Source: Conexibacter sp. DBS9H8
GTDB taxonomy: Bacteria > Actinomycetota > Thermoleophilia > Solirubrobacterales > Solirubrobacteraceae
Length of the DNA: 64,000 nucleotides
NCBI RefSeq assembly: GCF_023330685.1
Contig: NZ_CP097128.1
Span: 1,860,001 to 1,924,000, forward strand
Direction: 5' to 3'
Below, piece by piece: positions 48,247-56,114 of this stretch. The stretch's first letter is position 1; each line of letters starts with the position of its first letter. The notes below the pieces were generated by a model. The model saw only the letters and a program-made list of their open reading frames with translations, ran no database searches and was not told the origin of the DNA. Made by a program: the position numbers and the translations under genes.

Positions 48247-49419
48247 ATGTTCGACCTCCACTCAGCACTCCAGCAGCTCGTCCGGGCCGGCGGCTCGGAC
48301 CTCCACCTCAAGGTTCCCTCGCGTCCGCTCGGTCGGGTCCACGGGGAGCTCGCCCCGCTCGGGGACTTCGGACCGCTCGTCCCTGAGGACACCGTCCGGA
48401 CGCTTGCGCAGATGCTTCGCGACCCGGCTAAGACCGCCGAGTTCGAGGCCGACGGTGAGGTCGACTTCGCCTACGCGATCGACGGTCTCGCCCGCTTCCG
48501 GGTCAATGCCTTCCGTCAGCGCGGGTCGATCTCGATCGTCGCCCGGGTCATCCCGTTCACCGTCAAGTCGGTCGCTGAACTCGGGCTGCCTGAGGTGATC
48601 ACCGAGATCGCCGAGGAGGAGCGGGGCCTGATCCTGCTCACCGGAACGACCGGATCGGGCAAGTCGACGACGCTCGCGGCGATGCTCGACCACATCAACC
48701 GGACCCGCAGCCGCCACATCGTCACGATCGAGGATCCGATCGAGTATCTCCACTCCGACCGGAGCTCGATCATCAACCAGCGTGAGGTCGGGATGGACAC
48801 GGCGAGCTTCTCGCGGGCGATGCGGCGGGTCCTGCGCCAAGACCCGGACGTGATCCTGATCGGTGAGATGCGGGACGAGGAGACGGTCCGGGCCGCCCTG
48901 TCGGCGGCCGAGACCGGCCACCTCGTGATGTCGACCGTGCACACCCTCGACGCGCCCGAGTCGGTCAACCGCATCCTCGATTTCTTCCCGCCGCATGAGC
49001 AGAACCATGCGCGGGCGATGCTCGCCGGGACCCTGCGCGGGGTTGTCTCCCAGCGGCTCGTCCGCACGCCGGACGGCAACGGCCGCGTGTGCGTCTGTGA
49101 GATCCTCCGGTTGACCGGACGGGCCCGCGACATGATCCTCGATCCCGCCCAGACCGGCCGGCTCCAGGAGGTGATCGCCGAGGGGGCCTACTACGGGATG
49201 CAGACCTTCGACCAGGCGCTCTTCGGGCACTACCAGGCTGGCCGGATCAGCTTCGCCGACGCGCTCCAGGTCGCCTCGAGCCCGCACGACTTCAAGCTCC
49301 TGGTGGCCGCCGAGGGGAGGCGCGGGACGACGATGGATGATCTCGCCGACGCGCGTGAGGGCGCGGCCGTGCACGCCGGCATGGTGTCGGTCGCGGCGCC
49401 GTCGGGCCTTGGCGGCTGA
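48247..49419 (+). CDS. pilT: PilT-like twitching motility ATPase
   Basis: The ATG at 48247 gives 390 residues of the PilT/PilU family: ALQQLVRAGGSDLHLKVPSRPLGRVHGEL, Walker A GTTGSGKSTTLAAMLDHIN, the ASP box HIVTIEDPIEYLH, IINQREVGMD, Walker B VILIGEMRDEETVRAALSAAETGHLVMSTVHT with the His box, and ARAMLAGTLRGVVSQRL. It would retract type IV pili, but no other pilus gene is in the window, so its partners must lie elsewhere. The gene follows rpoD after a hairpin. Confidence 0.92.
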   Translation: MFDLHSALQQLVRAGGSDLHLKVPSRPLGRVHGELAPLGDFGPLVPEDTVRTLAQMLRDPAKTAEFEADGEVDFAYAIDGLARFRVNAFRQRGSISIVARVIPFTVKSVAELGLPEVITEIAEEERGLILLTGTTGSGKSTTLAAMLDHINRTRSRHIVTIEDPIEYLHSDRSSIINQREVGMDTASFSRAMRRVLRQDPDVILIGEMRDEETVRAALSAAETGHLVMSTVHTLDAPESVNRILDFFPPHEQNHARAMLAGTLRGVVSQRLVRTPDGNGRVCVCEILRLTGRARDMILDPAQTGRLQEVIAEGAYYGMQTFDQALFGHYQAGRISFADALQVASSPHDFKLLVAAEGRRGTTMDDLADAREGAAVHAGMVSVAAPSGLGG

Positions 49420-49433
49420 TCGAGGCGGGAGGC

Positions 49434-49451
49434 GAGCGGCCCGAACCGCTC
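49434..49451 (+). terminator. Hairpin after pilT
   Basis: GAGCGG (49434-49439) pairs with CCGCTC (49446-49451) around a six-base loop, 14 bases after the pilT stop. It is short and lacks a T-run. Confidence 0.4.
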
Positions 49452-49504
49452 CGAGCGCGTGAGCGCGTCGGCGCGTCGGCCCGTCGTACCTGGCTCACCC
49501 TACG

Positions 49505-49532
49505 CTTTACTTCCTGAAGTGACCGCTAGACT
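49505..49532 (+). promoter_or_regulatory. hxlR promoter with an internal operator
   Basis: A -35-like CTTTAC (49505-49510) and -10 TAGACT (49527-49532) are 16 bases apart. Between them lies ACTTC-CT-GAAGT (49509-49520), a palindrome placed where a repressor would block polymerase. The -10 ends nine bases before the ATG, so the transcript is likely leaderless or nearly so. Autoregulation by HxlR is inferred. Confidence 0.6.
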
Positions 49533-49541
49533 TGAGCGAAG

Positions 49542-49886
49542 ATGCCGTCTGATTCGCCCTGTCCGGTCTGTCGCACCGCAGAGATCGTCTGTGGCAAGTG
49601 GACGCTGCTGTTGGTCAAGGCGCTCGCGGAGGGGCAGTCGCGTTTCTGTGAGCTCGAGCGGGCGCTTGAGGGCATCTCCCCGCGGACGCTGTCGCTGCGC
49701 CTGCGGGCGCTCGAGGAAGAGGGGATCGTTGTCCGTGAGACGTTCGCTGAGGTGCCTCCGCGGGTCGAGTACGCGCTCACCGACAAGGGTCTCGCCCTCG
49801 TTCCGCTGATCGAGAACATGCGCAGCTACGGTCGCCGCTGGCTGTTTGAGCCGTGTCCGGGCGTGGAGGCCGTCGCCGCGGCCTGA
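49542..49886 (+). CDS. HxlR-family transcriptional regulator
   Basis: The 114-residue protein is a winged-helix HxlR regulator: CPVCRTAEIVCGKWTLLLVKALAEGQSRFCELERALEGISPRTLSLRLRALEEEGIVVRETFAEVPPRVEYALTDKG. The GKWT and ISPRTLSLRLR motifs are diagnostic. It has three N-terminal cysteines (C7, C10, C17) which could sense redox or metal, as in some HxlR relatives. It carries its own promoter with a palindromic operator. The downstream unknown genes start 44 bases after its stop in the same direction and could be its targets. Confidence 0.92.
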   Translation: MPSDSPCPVCRTAEIVCGKWTLLLVKALAEGQSRFCELERALEGISPRTLSLRLRALEEEGIVVRETFAEVPPRVEYALTDKGLALVPLIENMRSYGRRWLFEPCPGVEAVAAA

Positions 49887-49929
49887 CCGCGAAGCAGGAT
49901 CCCCGCCGCCGGCGGCGAAACAGCGCGGG

Positions 49930-51186
49930 GTGAAGAACGCGACGCTTCAGGCCCAGCTCGAGGCCTTCACCCACGACGCCGCCCTCCGGCTCACCCGCGC
50001 GATCCGGGAGGGTGCCGAGCTCCCCTTTGAGGTTGCCGAGGCCGGCGAGCGCGGGGTATCCCTCTACTGTTACCGACCGCTGACGGCCGAGTTCATCCGG
50101 GCGCGGCTGGGACTGCTCGCGGCCCTGGACAGCTATCCCCCGGCGGCCAGGGCGCTTGAGTTCTCCTACGGTCTGGAGGCCTATCTGCGCGCACGTGGAG
50201 AGGCGCGGATTCCCGAGCATCCGCGCGACCGGGCGGACGCTGCCCTGCGCTGCTTCCTCGCCGAGGTGTTCGCTGAGCGCAGCGAGTTCGCGGTGGACCC
50301 GGTCCGCTTCACCCGCGCCTACGCAGAGCTCGAGCGCTGCCTCTATGAGGGGATGTGTGTGACCGAGGTCGTCGCCCCCCTGCACGGGCTTGCGCTCGCG
50401 GAGGGCACAGATGAGCTTGCCCTCAGCACCGGCCTGACGCTCATCCGCCAGCAGTTGCTGGGCGACCCCCCGGCCGGGCTGCTCGACGGCCTCTCATCCG
50501 GGGGTCTGCTCGTGCTCGCCCGGATCCCCCAGGAACGCTCGGCCCCGCCGCCGCTTGCGGACGCCCGCGGCCGGTTCCGGCGCCTGCTCACCGCGCTCCG
50601 CCTCTATGACCGGGGTGGTTTCGGGGTCGGCCCGATCGGCTTCTCCCGGGTCGACGGCGGGGTCTGGACGCCGGCGGCGATTGGCCCGGTCGGGCGGCTC
50701 GGGCCGATCATCTCCGTCGACCCCGGCCAGGAGGACGAGCTGCGCGGGTTCGTCAACCTGATCGGCCGTCGGCTCGAGGGGACAGCCGGAGAGGTGCGCT
50801 GGGCGCTCGCGCGCTTCGAGTTCGGCGCCGACCGGCGCGACCCCTACGAGTGCCTGACCGATCACCTGCTTGCGCTGCGGGCGCTGCTCGAGCCCGAGGG
50901 CACCGCCTCCGGTCGTCTCGCCCAGCGCTTGGCGGTCATCTGCGCGCCGCCTGAAGGTCGCGCCGAACTGGCCGCCCGGGCGGCCCGTGCGATCTCCCTC
51001 GAGCAGTACGTCGTCTGTGGTGAGGCGGAGGGGCGCTGGCGTGACGCCGGCGGGCCCGAGGCGCTCATCGATGAGGTCGGCGACCATCTCCGCGCGATCC
51101 TCCGGGACGTCCTCTGCGGGCATCTCGACGTTGACGTGCGCGGGCTCGCCGACGAGCTGCTGGCTGAAGCGGCCGCTGAGGTCTGA
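49930..51186 (+). CDS. Unrecognised 418-residue protein with a HEPN-like C-terminal part
   Basis: The GTG at 49930 gives 418 residues. I do not recognise the family. The N-terminal two thirds are mixed, with no membrane segment. The C-terminal third (WALARFEFGADRRDPYECLTDHLLALRALLEPEG, then LAQRLAVICAPPEGRAELAARAARAISLEQYVVCGEAEGRW) resembles the helical layout of ApeA-like HEPN domains, where a conserved arginine precedes a short YxxRxxxxHG-like motif; here that motif is not kept (YVVCGEAEGRW). It sits directly upstream of another unrecognised gene, nine bases away, and downstream of hxlR. Function is not assigned. Confidence 0.6.
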   Translation: MKNATLQAQLEAFTHDAALRLTRAIREGAELPFEVAEAGERGVSLYCYRPLTAEFIRARLGLLAALDSYPPAARALEFSYGLEAYLRARGEARIPEHPRDRADAALRCFLAEVFAERSEFAVDPVRFTRAYAELERCLYEGMCVTEVVAPLHGLALAEGTDELALSTGLTLIRQQLLGDPPAGLLDGLSSGGLLVLARIPQERSAPPPLADARGRFRRLLTALRLYDRGGFGVGPIGFSRVDGGVWTPAAIGPVGRLGPIISVDPGQEDELRGFVNLIGRRLEGTAGEVRWALARFEFGADRRDPYECLTDHLLALRALLEPEGTASGRLAQRLAVICAPPEGRAELAARAARAISLEQYVVCGEAEGRWRDAGGPEALIDEVGDHLRAILRDVLCGHLDVDVRGLADELLAEAAAEV

Positions 51187-51194
51187 GGGCGGGG

Positions 51195-51782
51195 GTGCCC
51201 TTTCACGTCGAGCTGCGGGACGGTCGAGAGATCGTGCGGGCCTTCAACCTCGGGGCCGAGGAGGTCCGCGCCCGGTTCCTCGAACCGCTGCGGACCGGCG
51301 CGATCTTCACCCTCCAGGACAAGGAGTTCGAGCCACGCACGGCCCGGTTGACGGTGATCGAGGGTGAGCGCCTCGCCCCGGGTCAGCTCGCTCTCGGGCA
51401 GGGGTGGACGAACGCCGTCAAGCGCGGCCGGGACGTCACCGGGACCTTTCTCAGTGCGTCCGTGCCGCCGCCCGCCCCGGCCGCCCTCGCCGTCTCCGGG
51501 CGGCTCAAGGAGCGGATTCTCGGGCGGGTCGCGGCGGGACCGATGGCCCTCGGAGACGGGCTCGCGCTCACCGGCGATCTCCTTCCCGGCCATCGGGTCT
51601 CTGATCGGCTCGCCGCCGTCGAGACCTCCGTCTGGGAGCTGCTGCACGCCGGTGAGATCACCCTCGCCGCCGCGCCGGGCTCGGAGGCTCTCGACCGGAC
51701 TCAGTGGGAGGCGGTGCTGCTGGAGGCGGGCTCGTGGCTCGCCCCCGGGCCGGACTCACCGGTGATCAGCGCGACGGCGTGA
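51195..51782 (+). CDS. Unrecognised 195-residue protein paired with the 49930 gene
   Basis: The GTG at 51195 gives 195 residues with no membrane segment. The first 90 residues (VRARFLEPLRTGAIFTLQDKEFEPRTARLTVIEGERLAPGQLALGQGWTNAVKRGRDVT) look like a compact alpha/beta domain; the rest contains SDRLAAVETSVWELLHAGEITL. I do not recognise a family. It follows the 49930 gene with an eight-base gap, and its last 82 bases overlap mogA on the other strand. The pair may act together. Confidence 0.6.
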   Translation: MPFHVELRDGREIVRAFNLGAEEVRARFLEPLRTGAIFTLQDKEFEPRTARLTVIEGERLAPGQLALGQGWTNAVKRGRDVTGTFLSASVPPPAPAALAVSGRLKERILGRVAAGPMALGDGLALTGDLLPGHRVSDRLAAVETSVWELLHAGEITLAAAPGSEALDRTQWEAVLLEAGSWLAPGPDSPVISATA

Positions 51783-52222
51783 GGGAGCGCCGCGGCGATC
51801 GCCGCCCCCGCCTGCTCGATGCTTCGAGGTGACCCGGGGAAGTTGACGATCAGCGTCCGGCCGCGGATGCCCGCGACCCCGCGGGAGAGCATCCAGTGGC
51901 GGGTGTGCGCGGCGGAGGCGGCCCGCATCGCCTCGGCGACGCCGGGAGCCTCCCGCTCGATCACCGCGCGCGTCGCCTCCGGGGTGACGTCCCGAGGGCT
52001 GAAGCCGGTTCCCCCGGTCGTGAGCACAAGCCCGACCGCCTCGGTGTCTGACCAGTGCCGCAACCGGGCGGCGATGACGATCTCATCATCGGTGATGAGA
52101 TCCCGTCCGGCCAGCTGCGCGCCGACCGTGTCGGTGACGAACCGCGCGAGCGCATCACCACCGGTGTCCGGCCCCGCTCCGGCCGACCGTGAGGTCGAGA
52201 TCGAGATGATCGCGGCCCGCAC
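51701..52222 (-). CDS. mogA: Molybdopterin adenylyltransferase MogA/MoaB family
   Basis: The GTG at 52222, one base after the moaC stop, gives 173 residues. The protein has the MogA/MoaB fold: AAIISISTSRSAGAGPDTGGDALARF, the VLTTGGTGFSPRDVTPEATRAVIEREAPGVAEAMR block and NFPGSPRSIEQAGAAIAAALPHAVALI. It activates molybdopterin with ATP before molybdate insertion by MoeA. It is the last gene of the moaDE-moaC-mogA run and overlaps the convergent 51195 gene by 82 bases. Confidence 0.9.
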   Translation of the reverse strand: MRAAIISISTSRSAGAGPDTGGDALARFVTDTVGAQLAGRDLITDDEIVIAARLRHWSDTEAVGLVLTTGGTGFSPRDVTPEATRAVIEREAPGVAEAMRAASAAHTRHWMLSRGVAGIRGRTLIVNFPGSPRSIEQAGAAIAAALPHAVALITGESGPGASHEPASSSTASH

Positions 52223-52223
52223 T

Positions 52224-52709
52224 TCAGGGCTCCCGCAGCCAGGTTCCGCTCGCGCCACCGCTCTTCTCCAGCAGCACCACATCCTCGATGCTCACTCCGC
52301 GCTCGAGCCCCTTGACCATGTCATAGAGGGTGAGCGCGGCGACGGCGGCGGCGGTCATCGCCTCCATCTCGATGCCCGTCTGCGCGGTGACGCTGGCCTC
52401 GGCGACGAACTCGACCAGCCCGGCGTCCGCGTCGACGCGGGCGGTGACGTCGACGAAGCTGAGCCCGAGCGGATGGCAGAGGGGGATCAGCTCACCGGTC
52501 CGTTTGGCCGCCTGGATGCCGGCGATGCGGGCGACCGTGAGCGCCTCGGCCTTGGGGGTGTCGTTGGCGGCGACGGCGGCGGCCGTCAGCGGGGACATCC
52601 GGACGCGGGCACGGGCGACCGCCCGCCGCTCGGTGACCGCCTTGGGGGAGACGTCGACCATCCGGGCGCGGCCGTCGGCGTCGAGGTGGGTGAGCGCTCG
52701 CTCGGTCAT
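52224..52709 (-). CDS. moaC: Cyclic pyranopterin monophosphate synthase MoaC
   Basis: The 161-residue protein is a standard MoaC: LTHLDADGRARMVDVSPKAVTERRAVARARVRMSP, GIQAAKRTGELIPLCHPLGLSFVDVTARVD, VTAQTGIEMEAMTAAAVAALTLYDMVKGLERGVSIEDVVLLEKSGGASGTW. It completes the first step of molybdenum cofactor synthesis after MoaA. It overlaps moaDE by four bases (52706-52709) and precedes mogA by one base. Confidence 0.97.
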   Translation of the reverse strand: MTERALTHLDADGRARMVDVSPKAVTERRAVARARVRMSPLTAAAVAANDTPKAEALTVARIAGIQAAKRTGELIPLCHPLGLSFVDVTARVDADAGLVEFVAEASVTAQTGIEMEAMTAAAVAALTLYDMVKGLERGVSIEDVVLLEKSGGASGTWLREP

Positions 52710-53389
52710 GTCGGCAACGTTCCGTCCGGACGGACTCGGGCACCGTCGGCGTCGACCTCGACCTTCCAGATCGGTACCTCGGCCTTGATCCGGTCGAGCG
52801 CCTCACGGGCGCCGGCGAACGCCTCACCGCGGTGGGGGGCCGACACGGCGATGGTGATGCTCGCCTCAGAGGCGCGGACCGCGCCGACACGGTGCTCGGC
52901 GGCGATCGCGCAGAGGCCGTGGCGGGCGCGGCAGTCGGTGAGGATCGCCCACATGCGCTCGATCGCCATCTCCCCGTAGGCCTCGTAGTCGAGCACGGGA
53001 ATGTCCCGCGGCAGCCCCTGGAAGGAGATGACCGCGCCGGCGTGCTCATCGGCGACGAACTGCAGCAGCGGCCCGAGATCGAGCCGCTGGGCGGTGATGG
53101 CGACGTGAACGCCGTCCCCGACCCGGGTCAGCTCCGTGAGGTTCTCCCCGCCGCTCACGGGTGGGATCACCGCGACCTCGTCCTCGGGGCCGATCCGGGT
53201 CGCCGGATCGGCGTACTCGCGGTTGACCGCGATCCGCGCCGCCCCCTGGGCAAGGGCCTCCAATCCGGGCCGCTGCGCGAGCGCTCGGAGGGCGTCGGCG
53301 ACGGTCGCCCCGGCCGGCAGGTCGAGCTCGAGCGAGTCGGTTCCCGCCCGTTCCCGCAGGATCGCAAACAGCCGTACTTTGATCGTCAC
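52706..53389 (-). CDS. moaDE: MoaD-MoaE fusion, molybdopterin synthase
   Basis: The GTG at 53389 gives 227 residues. Residues 1-81 are a MoaD ubiquitin-like domain ending in the PPVSGG motif (G80-G81), whose glycines carry the sulfur in free MoaD. The rest is MoaE: GAVISFQGLPRD, LDYEAYGEMAIERMWAIL, RVGAVRASEASITIAVSAPHRGEAFAGAREALDRIKAEVPIWKVE with the catalytic lysines. Because the Gly-Gly is internal, the domains must be cut apart or work fused, as described for mycobacterial MoaX. It is divergent from moaA, with 25 bases between. Confidence 0.93.
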   Translation of the reverse strand: MTIKVRLFAILRERAGTDSLELDLPAGATVADALRALAQRPGLEALAQGAARIAVNREYADPATRIGPEDEVAVIPPVSGGENLTELTRVGDGVHVAITAQRLDLGPLLQFVADEHAGAVISFQGLPRDIPVLDYEAYGEMAIERMWAILTDCRARHGLCAIAAEHRVGAVRASEASITIAVSAPHRGEAFAGAREALDRIKAEVPIWKVEVDADGARVRPDGTLPT

Positions 53390-53407
53390 GGGAACTGATC
53401 CTACCCT
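53379..53407. promoter_or_regulatory. Overlapping divergent promoters for moaA and moaDE
   Basis: For moaA, TTGATC (53379-53384) and TACCCT (53402-53407) are 17 bases apart, and the -10 ends seven bases before the ATG. For moaDE, minus-strand TAGGAT (53403-53398) ends eight bases before its GTG. The boxes overlap in a 25-base spacer and include the small palindrome ACCCT-T-AGGGT (53403-53413). Both messages should be leaderless, and there is no room for a molybdenum-cofactor riboswitch. Confidence 0.6.
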
Positions 53408-53414
53408 TAGGGTG

Positions 53415-54416
53415 ATGGTCGATCGTCTCCAGCGCCCCGTGCGCGACCTGCGGATCTCGGTGACGGATCGCTGCAACTTCCGCTGCCGCTACTGCATGCC
53501 CCAGGAGGTGTTCGGTCCCGGCTTTGCCTTCCTGCCCCGCGCCGAGTTGCTGAGCTTCGAGGAGATCACCCGGATCGCCCGCGCGTTCGCCCGTCACGGC
53601 GTGACGAAGCTGCGGCTCACCGGCGGCGAGCCGCTGCTGCGCCGCGACCTGCCGGACCTGATCCGGATGCTCGTGGCGATCGAGGGGATTGTCGACGTCG
53701 CGCTGACCACCAACGGTTCACTGCTCGCCGCCCGTGCCGCCGAGCTCGCCGCAGCCGGCCTGCACCGCGTCAGCGTCAGCCTCGATGCCCTCGACGATCC
53801 GACGTTCGCGGCGATGAACGGCGTGTCGGTGAAGGTCGCTCGCGTCCTCGCCGGGATCGACGCCGCCGCAGCCGCCGGCCTCGCCCCGGTCAAGGTCAAC
53901 ATGGTCGTCCAGCGTGGCGTCAACGAGCACGCGCTCCTGCCGATGGCCGCCTGCTTCCGCGAGCGCGGCCACACGCTCCGCTTCATCGAGTACATGGACG
54001 TTGGCTCGACGAACGCATGGCAGCTCGAGGAGGTCGTACCCGCCGCCGAGATCCGCGACCGCATCCACGCCCGCTGGCCGCTGGAGCCCGTCGACGCGGC
54101 CTACCCGGGGGAGGTCGCCGCCCGGTACCGCTATCGCGACGGCGCGGGTGAGATCGGCCTGATCACCTCGGTCACCCAGCCGTTCTGTGGCAGTTGCAGC
54201 CGTGCCCGGCTGTCCGCCGACGGCCGCCTGTACACCTGCCTGTTCACCGCCGTCGGCCACGATCTGCGCGGGCCGTTGCGGGCCGGCGTCGACGACGACG
54301 AGCTCGACGCGCAGATCAGCCGGATCTGGAGGGCTCGCACGGACCGCTACTCCGAGCAGCGAGCGAGCGGGCAGGGGCACCACGCGAAGGTGGAGATGTC
54401 CTACATCGGCGGGTGA
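53415..54416 (+). CDS. moaA: GTP 3',8-cyclase MoaA
   Basis: From the ATG at 53415 the protein has 333 residues. It has the radical-SAM cluster motif CNFRCRYC in RISVTDRCNFRCRYCMP, LRLTGGEPLLRRDL, the C-terminal cluster motif FCGSCSRARLSADGRLYTCLF and the essential terminal Gly-Gly (SYIGG). It converts GTP to the first molybdopterin intermediate. It is divergent from moaDE and convergent with the HTH-TOBE gene. Confidence 0.97.
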   Translation: MVDRLQRPVRDLRISVTDRCNFRCRYCMPQEVFGPGFAFLPRAELLSFEEITRIARAFARHGVTKLRLTGGEPLLRRDLPDLIRMLVAIEGIVDVALTTNGSLLAARAAELAAAGLHRVSVSLDALDDPTFAAMNGVSVKVARVLAGIDAAAAAGLAPVKVNMVVQRGVNEHALLPMAACFRERGHTLRFIEYMDVGSTNAWQLEEVVPAAEIRDRIHARWPLEPVDAAYPGEVAARYRYRDGAGEIGLITSVTQPFCGSCSRARLSADGRLYTCLFTAVGHDLRGPLRAGVDDDELDAQISRIWRARTDRYSEQRASGQGHHAKVEMSYIGG

Positions 54417-54446
54417 CCGGTCGGCGGGCGAGCCTGCCCGGACCGG
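54417..54446. terminator. Hairpin between moaA and the HTH-TOBE gene
   Basis: CCGGTC (54417-54422) pairs with GACCGG (54441-54446), with an inner CGGGC/GCCCG stem and a small bulge. It directly follows the moaA stop in the 54-base gap between convergent genes. Confidence 0.6.
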
Positions 54447-54448
54447 TT

Positions 54449-54464
54449 CTCCGGACCACCGGAG
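54449..54464. terminator. Second hairpin in the moaA to HTH-TOBE gap
   Basis: CTCCGG (54449-54454) pairs perfectly with CCGGAG (54459-54464) around a four-base loop. It probably serves the minus-strand operon. Confidence 0.55.
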
Positions 54465-54470
54465 CGGGCC

Positions 54471-54860
54471 TCAGCGGTCGATGTTGACCATCACGGAGGT
54501 CGCCTTCACGGTCGCGGTGGCGGGCAGCCCGGGCGCGAGCCCGAGCTCCTCCACGGAGTCCCGCGTGATCGCCGCCGTGACGAGGAAGTCGCCCGCCTCG
54601 ATCTCGACAAGCGCCATCACGCCGTCGACCTCGACCGAGCGGATGATCCCGGGGAACCGGTTGCGGGCCGAGAACTCGGTCCCGGTGACGTGCCGGTTCG
54701 GGCGTCGGGTGAGCCGCTCGACCTCCGTCGCGGAGACGACGCGGCGGTTGCGCGCATCCCGTTCGGTGACGATCTTGCCGGTGCGATCCCAGCGTCGCAG
54801 CGTGTCGACGCTGACGCCGAGCGCCTTGGCCGCCTCTCCCAGGCTCAGCTTTTCGCTCAC
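54471..54860 (-). CDS. HTH-TOBE molybdate-binding regulator-like protein
   Basis: The 129-residue protein has an N-terminal MerR-type helix-turn-helix (LSLGEAAKALGVSVDTLRRWDRTGKI) and a C-terminal TOBE/Mop domain (SARNRFPGIIRSVEVDGVMALVEIEAGDFLVTAAITRDSVEELGLAPGLPATATVKATSVMV), which binds molybdate in related proteins. It is the last gene of modA-modBC-moeA, overlapping moeA by four bases. A molybdate-sensing regulator of this locus is the natural reading. It differs from ModE, which has an unrelated winged HTH. Confidence 0.85.
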   Translation of the reverse strand: MSEKLSLGEAAKALGVSVDTLRRWDRTGKIVTERDARNRRVVSATEVERLTRRPNRHVTGTEFSARNRFPGIIRSVEVDGVMALVEIEAGDFLVTAAITRDSVEELGLAPGLPATATVKATSVMVNIDR

Positions 54861-56062
54861 GGTCCGATGCTGAGGCTGAGGTAGTCGACGGTGCTGCCGG
54901 CGGGCAGGTCACCCGAGCCCGCCGGGATGCGCGCGAGGCCGTCTGCGAGCGCGGTGATCGAGATCTGATGGGACTGCTGGCCGCGGGCGGGCACGAGCCC
55001 GCCGGACGGATCGCGGATCACCCGGATCATCTCGTCCCGCTCCGGGTTGCGTGCATACGCGGTGGCGAGCGGGGCCCGGACGTAGGCGGGCCGGGGTGCG
55101 GGGGCACCCTGAAGGGCGGCGACCGCCGGCGCGACGAACAGCGCCCAGCAGACGAGGGTGGAGACCGGATTGCCCGGCAGCCCGAACACGAGCGTGCGCC
55201 CGGCCGTCCCGAAGCTGAGCGGTTTGCCGGGGCGCAACGCGACCCGCCAGAACACCTCCTCGACGCCGAGGGCGGCGCCGACTCCGCGGACGAGGTCATG
55301 GGGGCCGACCGAGACACCGCCGGAACTGATCACGACGTCATGCTCGAGGGCGCGGGTGAACGCCTCACGGTGGGCGTCGACGGTGTCGGCGGCGGCGGGC
55401 ACCACCGTGACGACGGCGCCGGCGCGGCGGAGGGCGGCGGCGAGCATCGGCCCGTTGGAGTCGTAGATCTCCCCCGGCGCGAGGATCTCCCCGGCCGGGC
55501 GCAGTTCGCTGCCGGTGGCGAGGATCGCCACCCGCGGTCGCCGCCGGCAGTGCACGCGGGGATGCCCGGCGGAGATGAGAGCGGCGATCTGGGCCGGACC
55601 GATCCGCGCGCCGGCGCTCAGCAGGGGCGCTCCGGCGGAGATGTCCGATCCGCGGTGGCGAACGTTCGCGTCGGGCGCGACCGCCCGCGGCACCCGGACG
55701 GCACCCGTCTCATCGGCCGCCTCGGTCGCCTCGATCGGCACGACGGCGTCCGCGCCGTCCGGCAACGCCGCACCGGTGGAGATGGTGATCGCCGCCCCGG
55801 GGGTGAGGCTGGTCTCGGCGGGCCGGCCGGCGGCGGACTCGCCCGCGACGGCGAGCGTCCCCGGCGTATCGGCGCTGCGCAGCGCATAGCCGTCCATCGC
55901 CGAGTTGGTGAACGGGGGAAGATCGATGGCGGCGCGGAGATCCTCGGCGAGGTAGCGACCGTCCGCATCGGCGCTGGCGACCTCCTCCGCCTCGAGCGGT
56001 GCCGTCCGCTCGAGAATGAGGGCGAGCGCCCGGTCGATGTCCAGCAGGCTCCCGGGGCTCAT
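54857..56062 (-). CDS. moeA: Molybdopterin molybdotransferase MoeA
   Basis: From the ATG at 56062 (or a GTG at 56065) the protein has 401 residues. It carries the MoeA motifs DLPPFTNSAMDGYALRSADTPG, ILATGSELRPAGEILAPGEIYDSNGPML, VVISSGGVSVGPHDLVRGV and GKPLSFGTAGRTLVFGLPGNPVSTLVCW. It inserts molybdate into adenylated molybdopterin. The codons upstream to 56131 do not match the family. It lies after modBC with a 52-base gap that holds a TAGTCT box. Confidence 0.95.
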   Translation of the reverse strand: MSPGSLLDIDRALALILERTAPLEAEEVASADADGRYLAEDLRAAIDLPPFTNSAMDGYALRSADTPGTLAVAGESAAGRPAETSLTPGAAITISTGAALPDGADAVVPIEATEAADETGAVRVPRAVAPDANVRHRGSDISAGAPLLSAGARIGPAQIAALISAGHPRVHCRRRPRVAILATGSELRPAGEILAPGEIYDSNGPMLAAALRRAGAVVTVVPAAADTVDAHREAFTRALEHDVVISSGGVSVGPHDLVRGVGAALGVEEVFWRVALRPGKPLSFGTAGRTLVFGLPGNPVSTLVCWALFVAPAVAALQGAPAPRPAYVRAPLATAYARNPERDEMIRVIRDPSGGLVPARGQQSHQISITALADGLARIPAGSGDLPAGSTVDYLSLSIGP

Positions 56063-56070
56063 CACACCGC

Positions 56071-56076
56071 AGACTA
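56071..56076 (-). promoter_or_regulatory. Candidate -10 box for moeA
   Basis: On the minus strand TAGTCT ends eight bases before the moeA ATG, in the modBC-moeA gap, so moeA and the HTH-TOBE gene may also be transcribed on their own. Confidence 0.45.
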
Positions 56077-56114
56077 GTACACCCCGGTGGCACCGGTACC
56101 GGGCACCCCCGCGG

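Noticed and set aside
53390..53414. Molybdenum-cofactor riboswitch before moaA or moaDE
   Set aside because: Only 25 bases separate the two start codons, too few for the structure.
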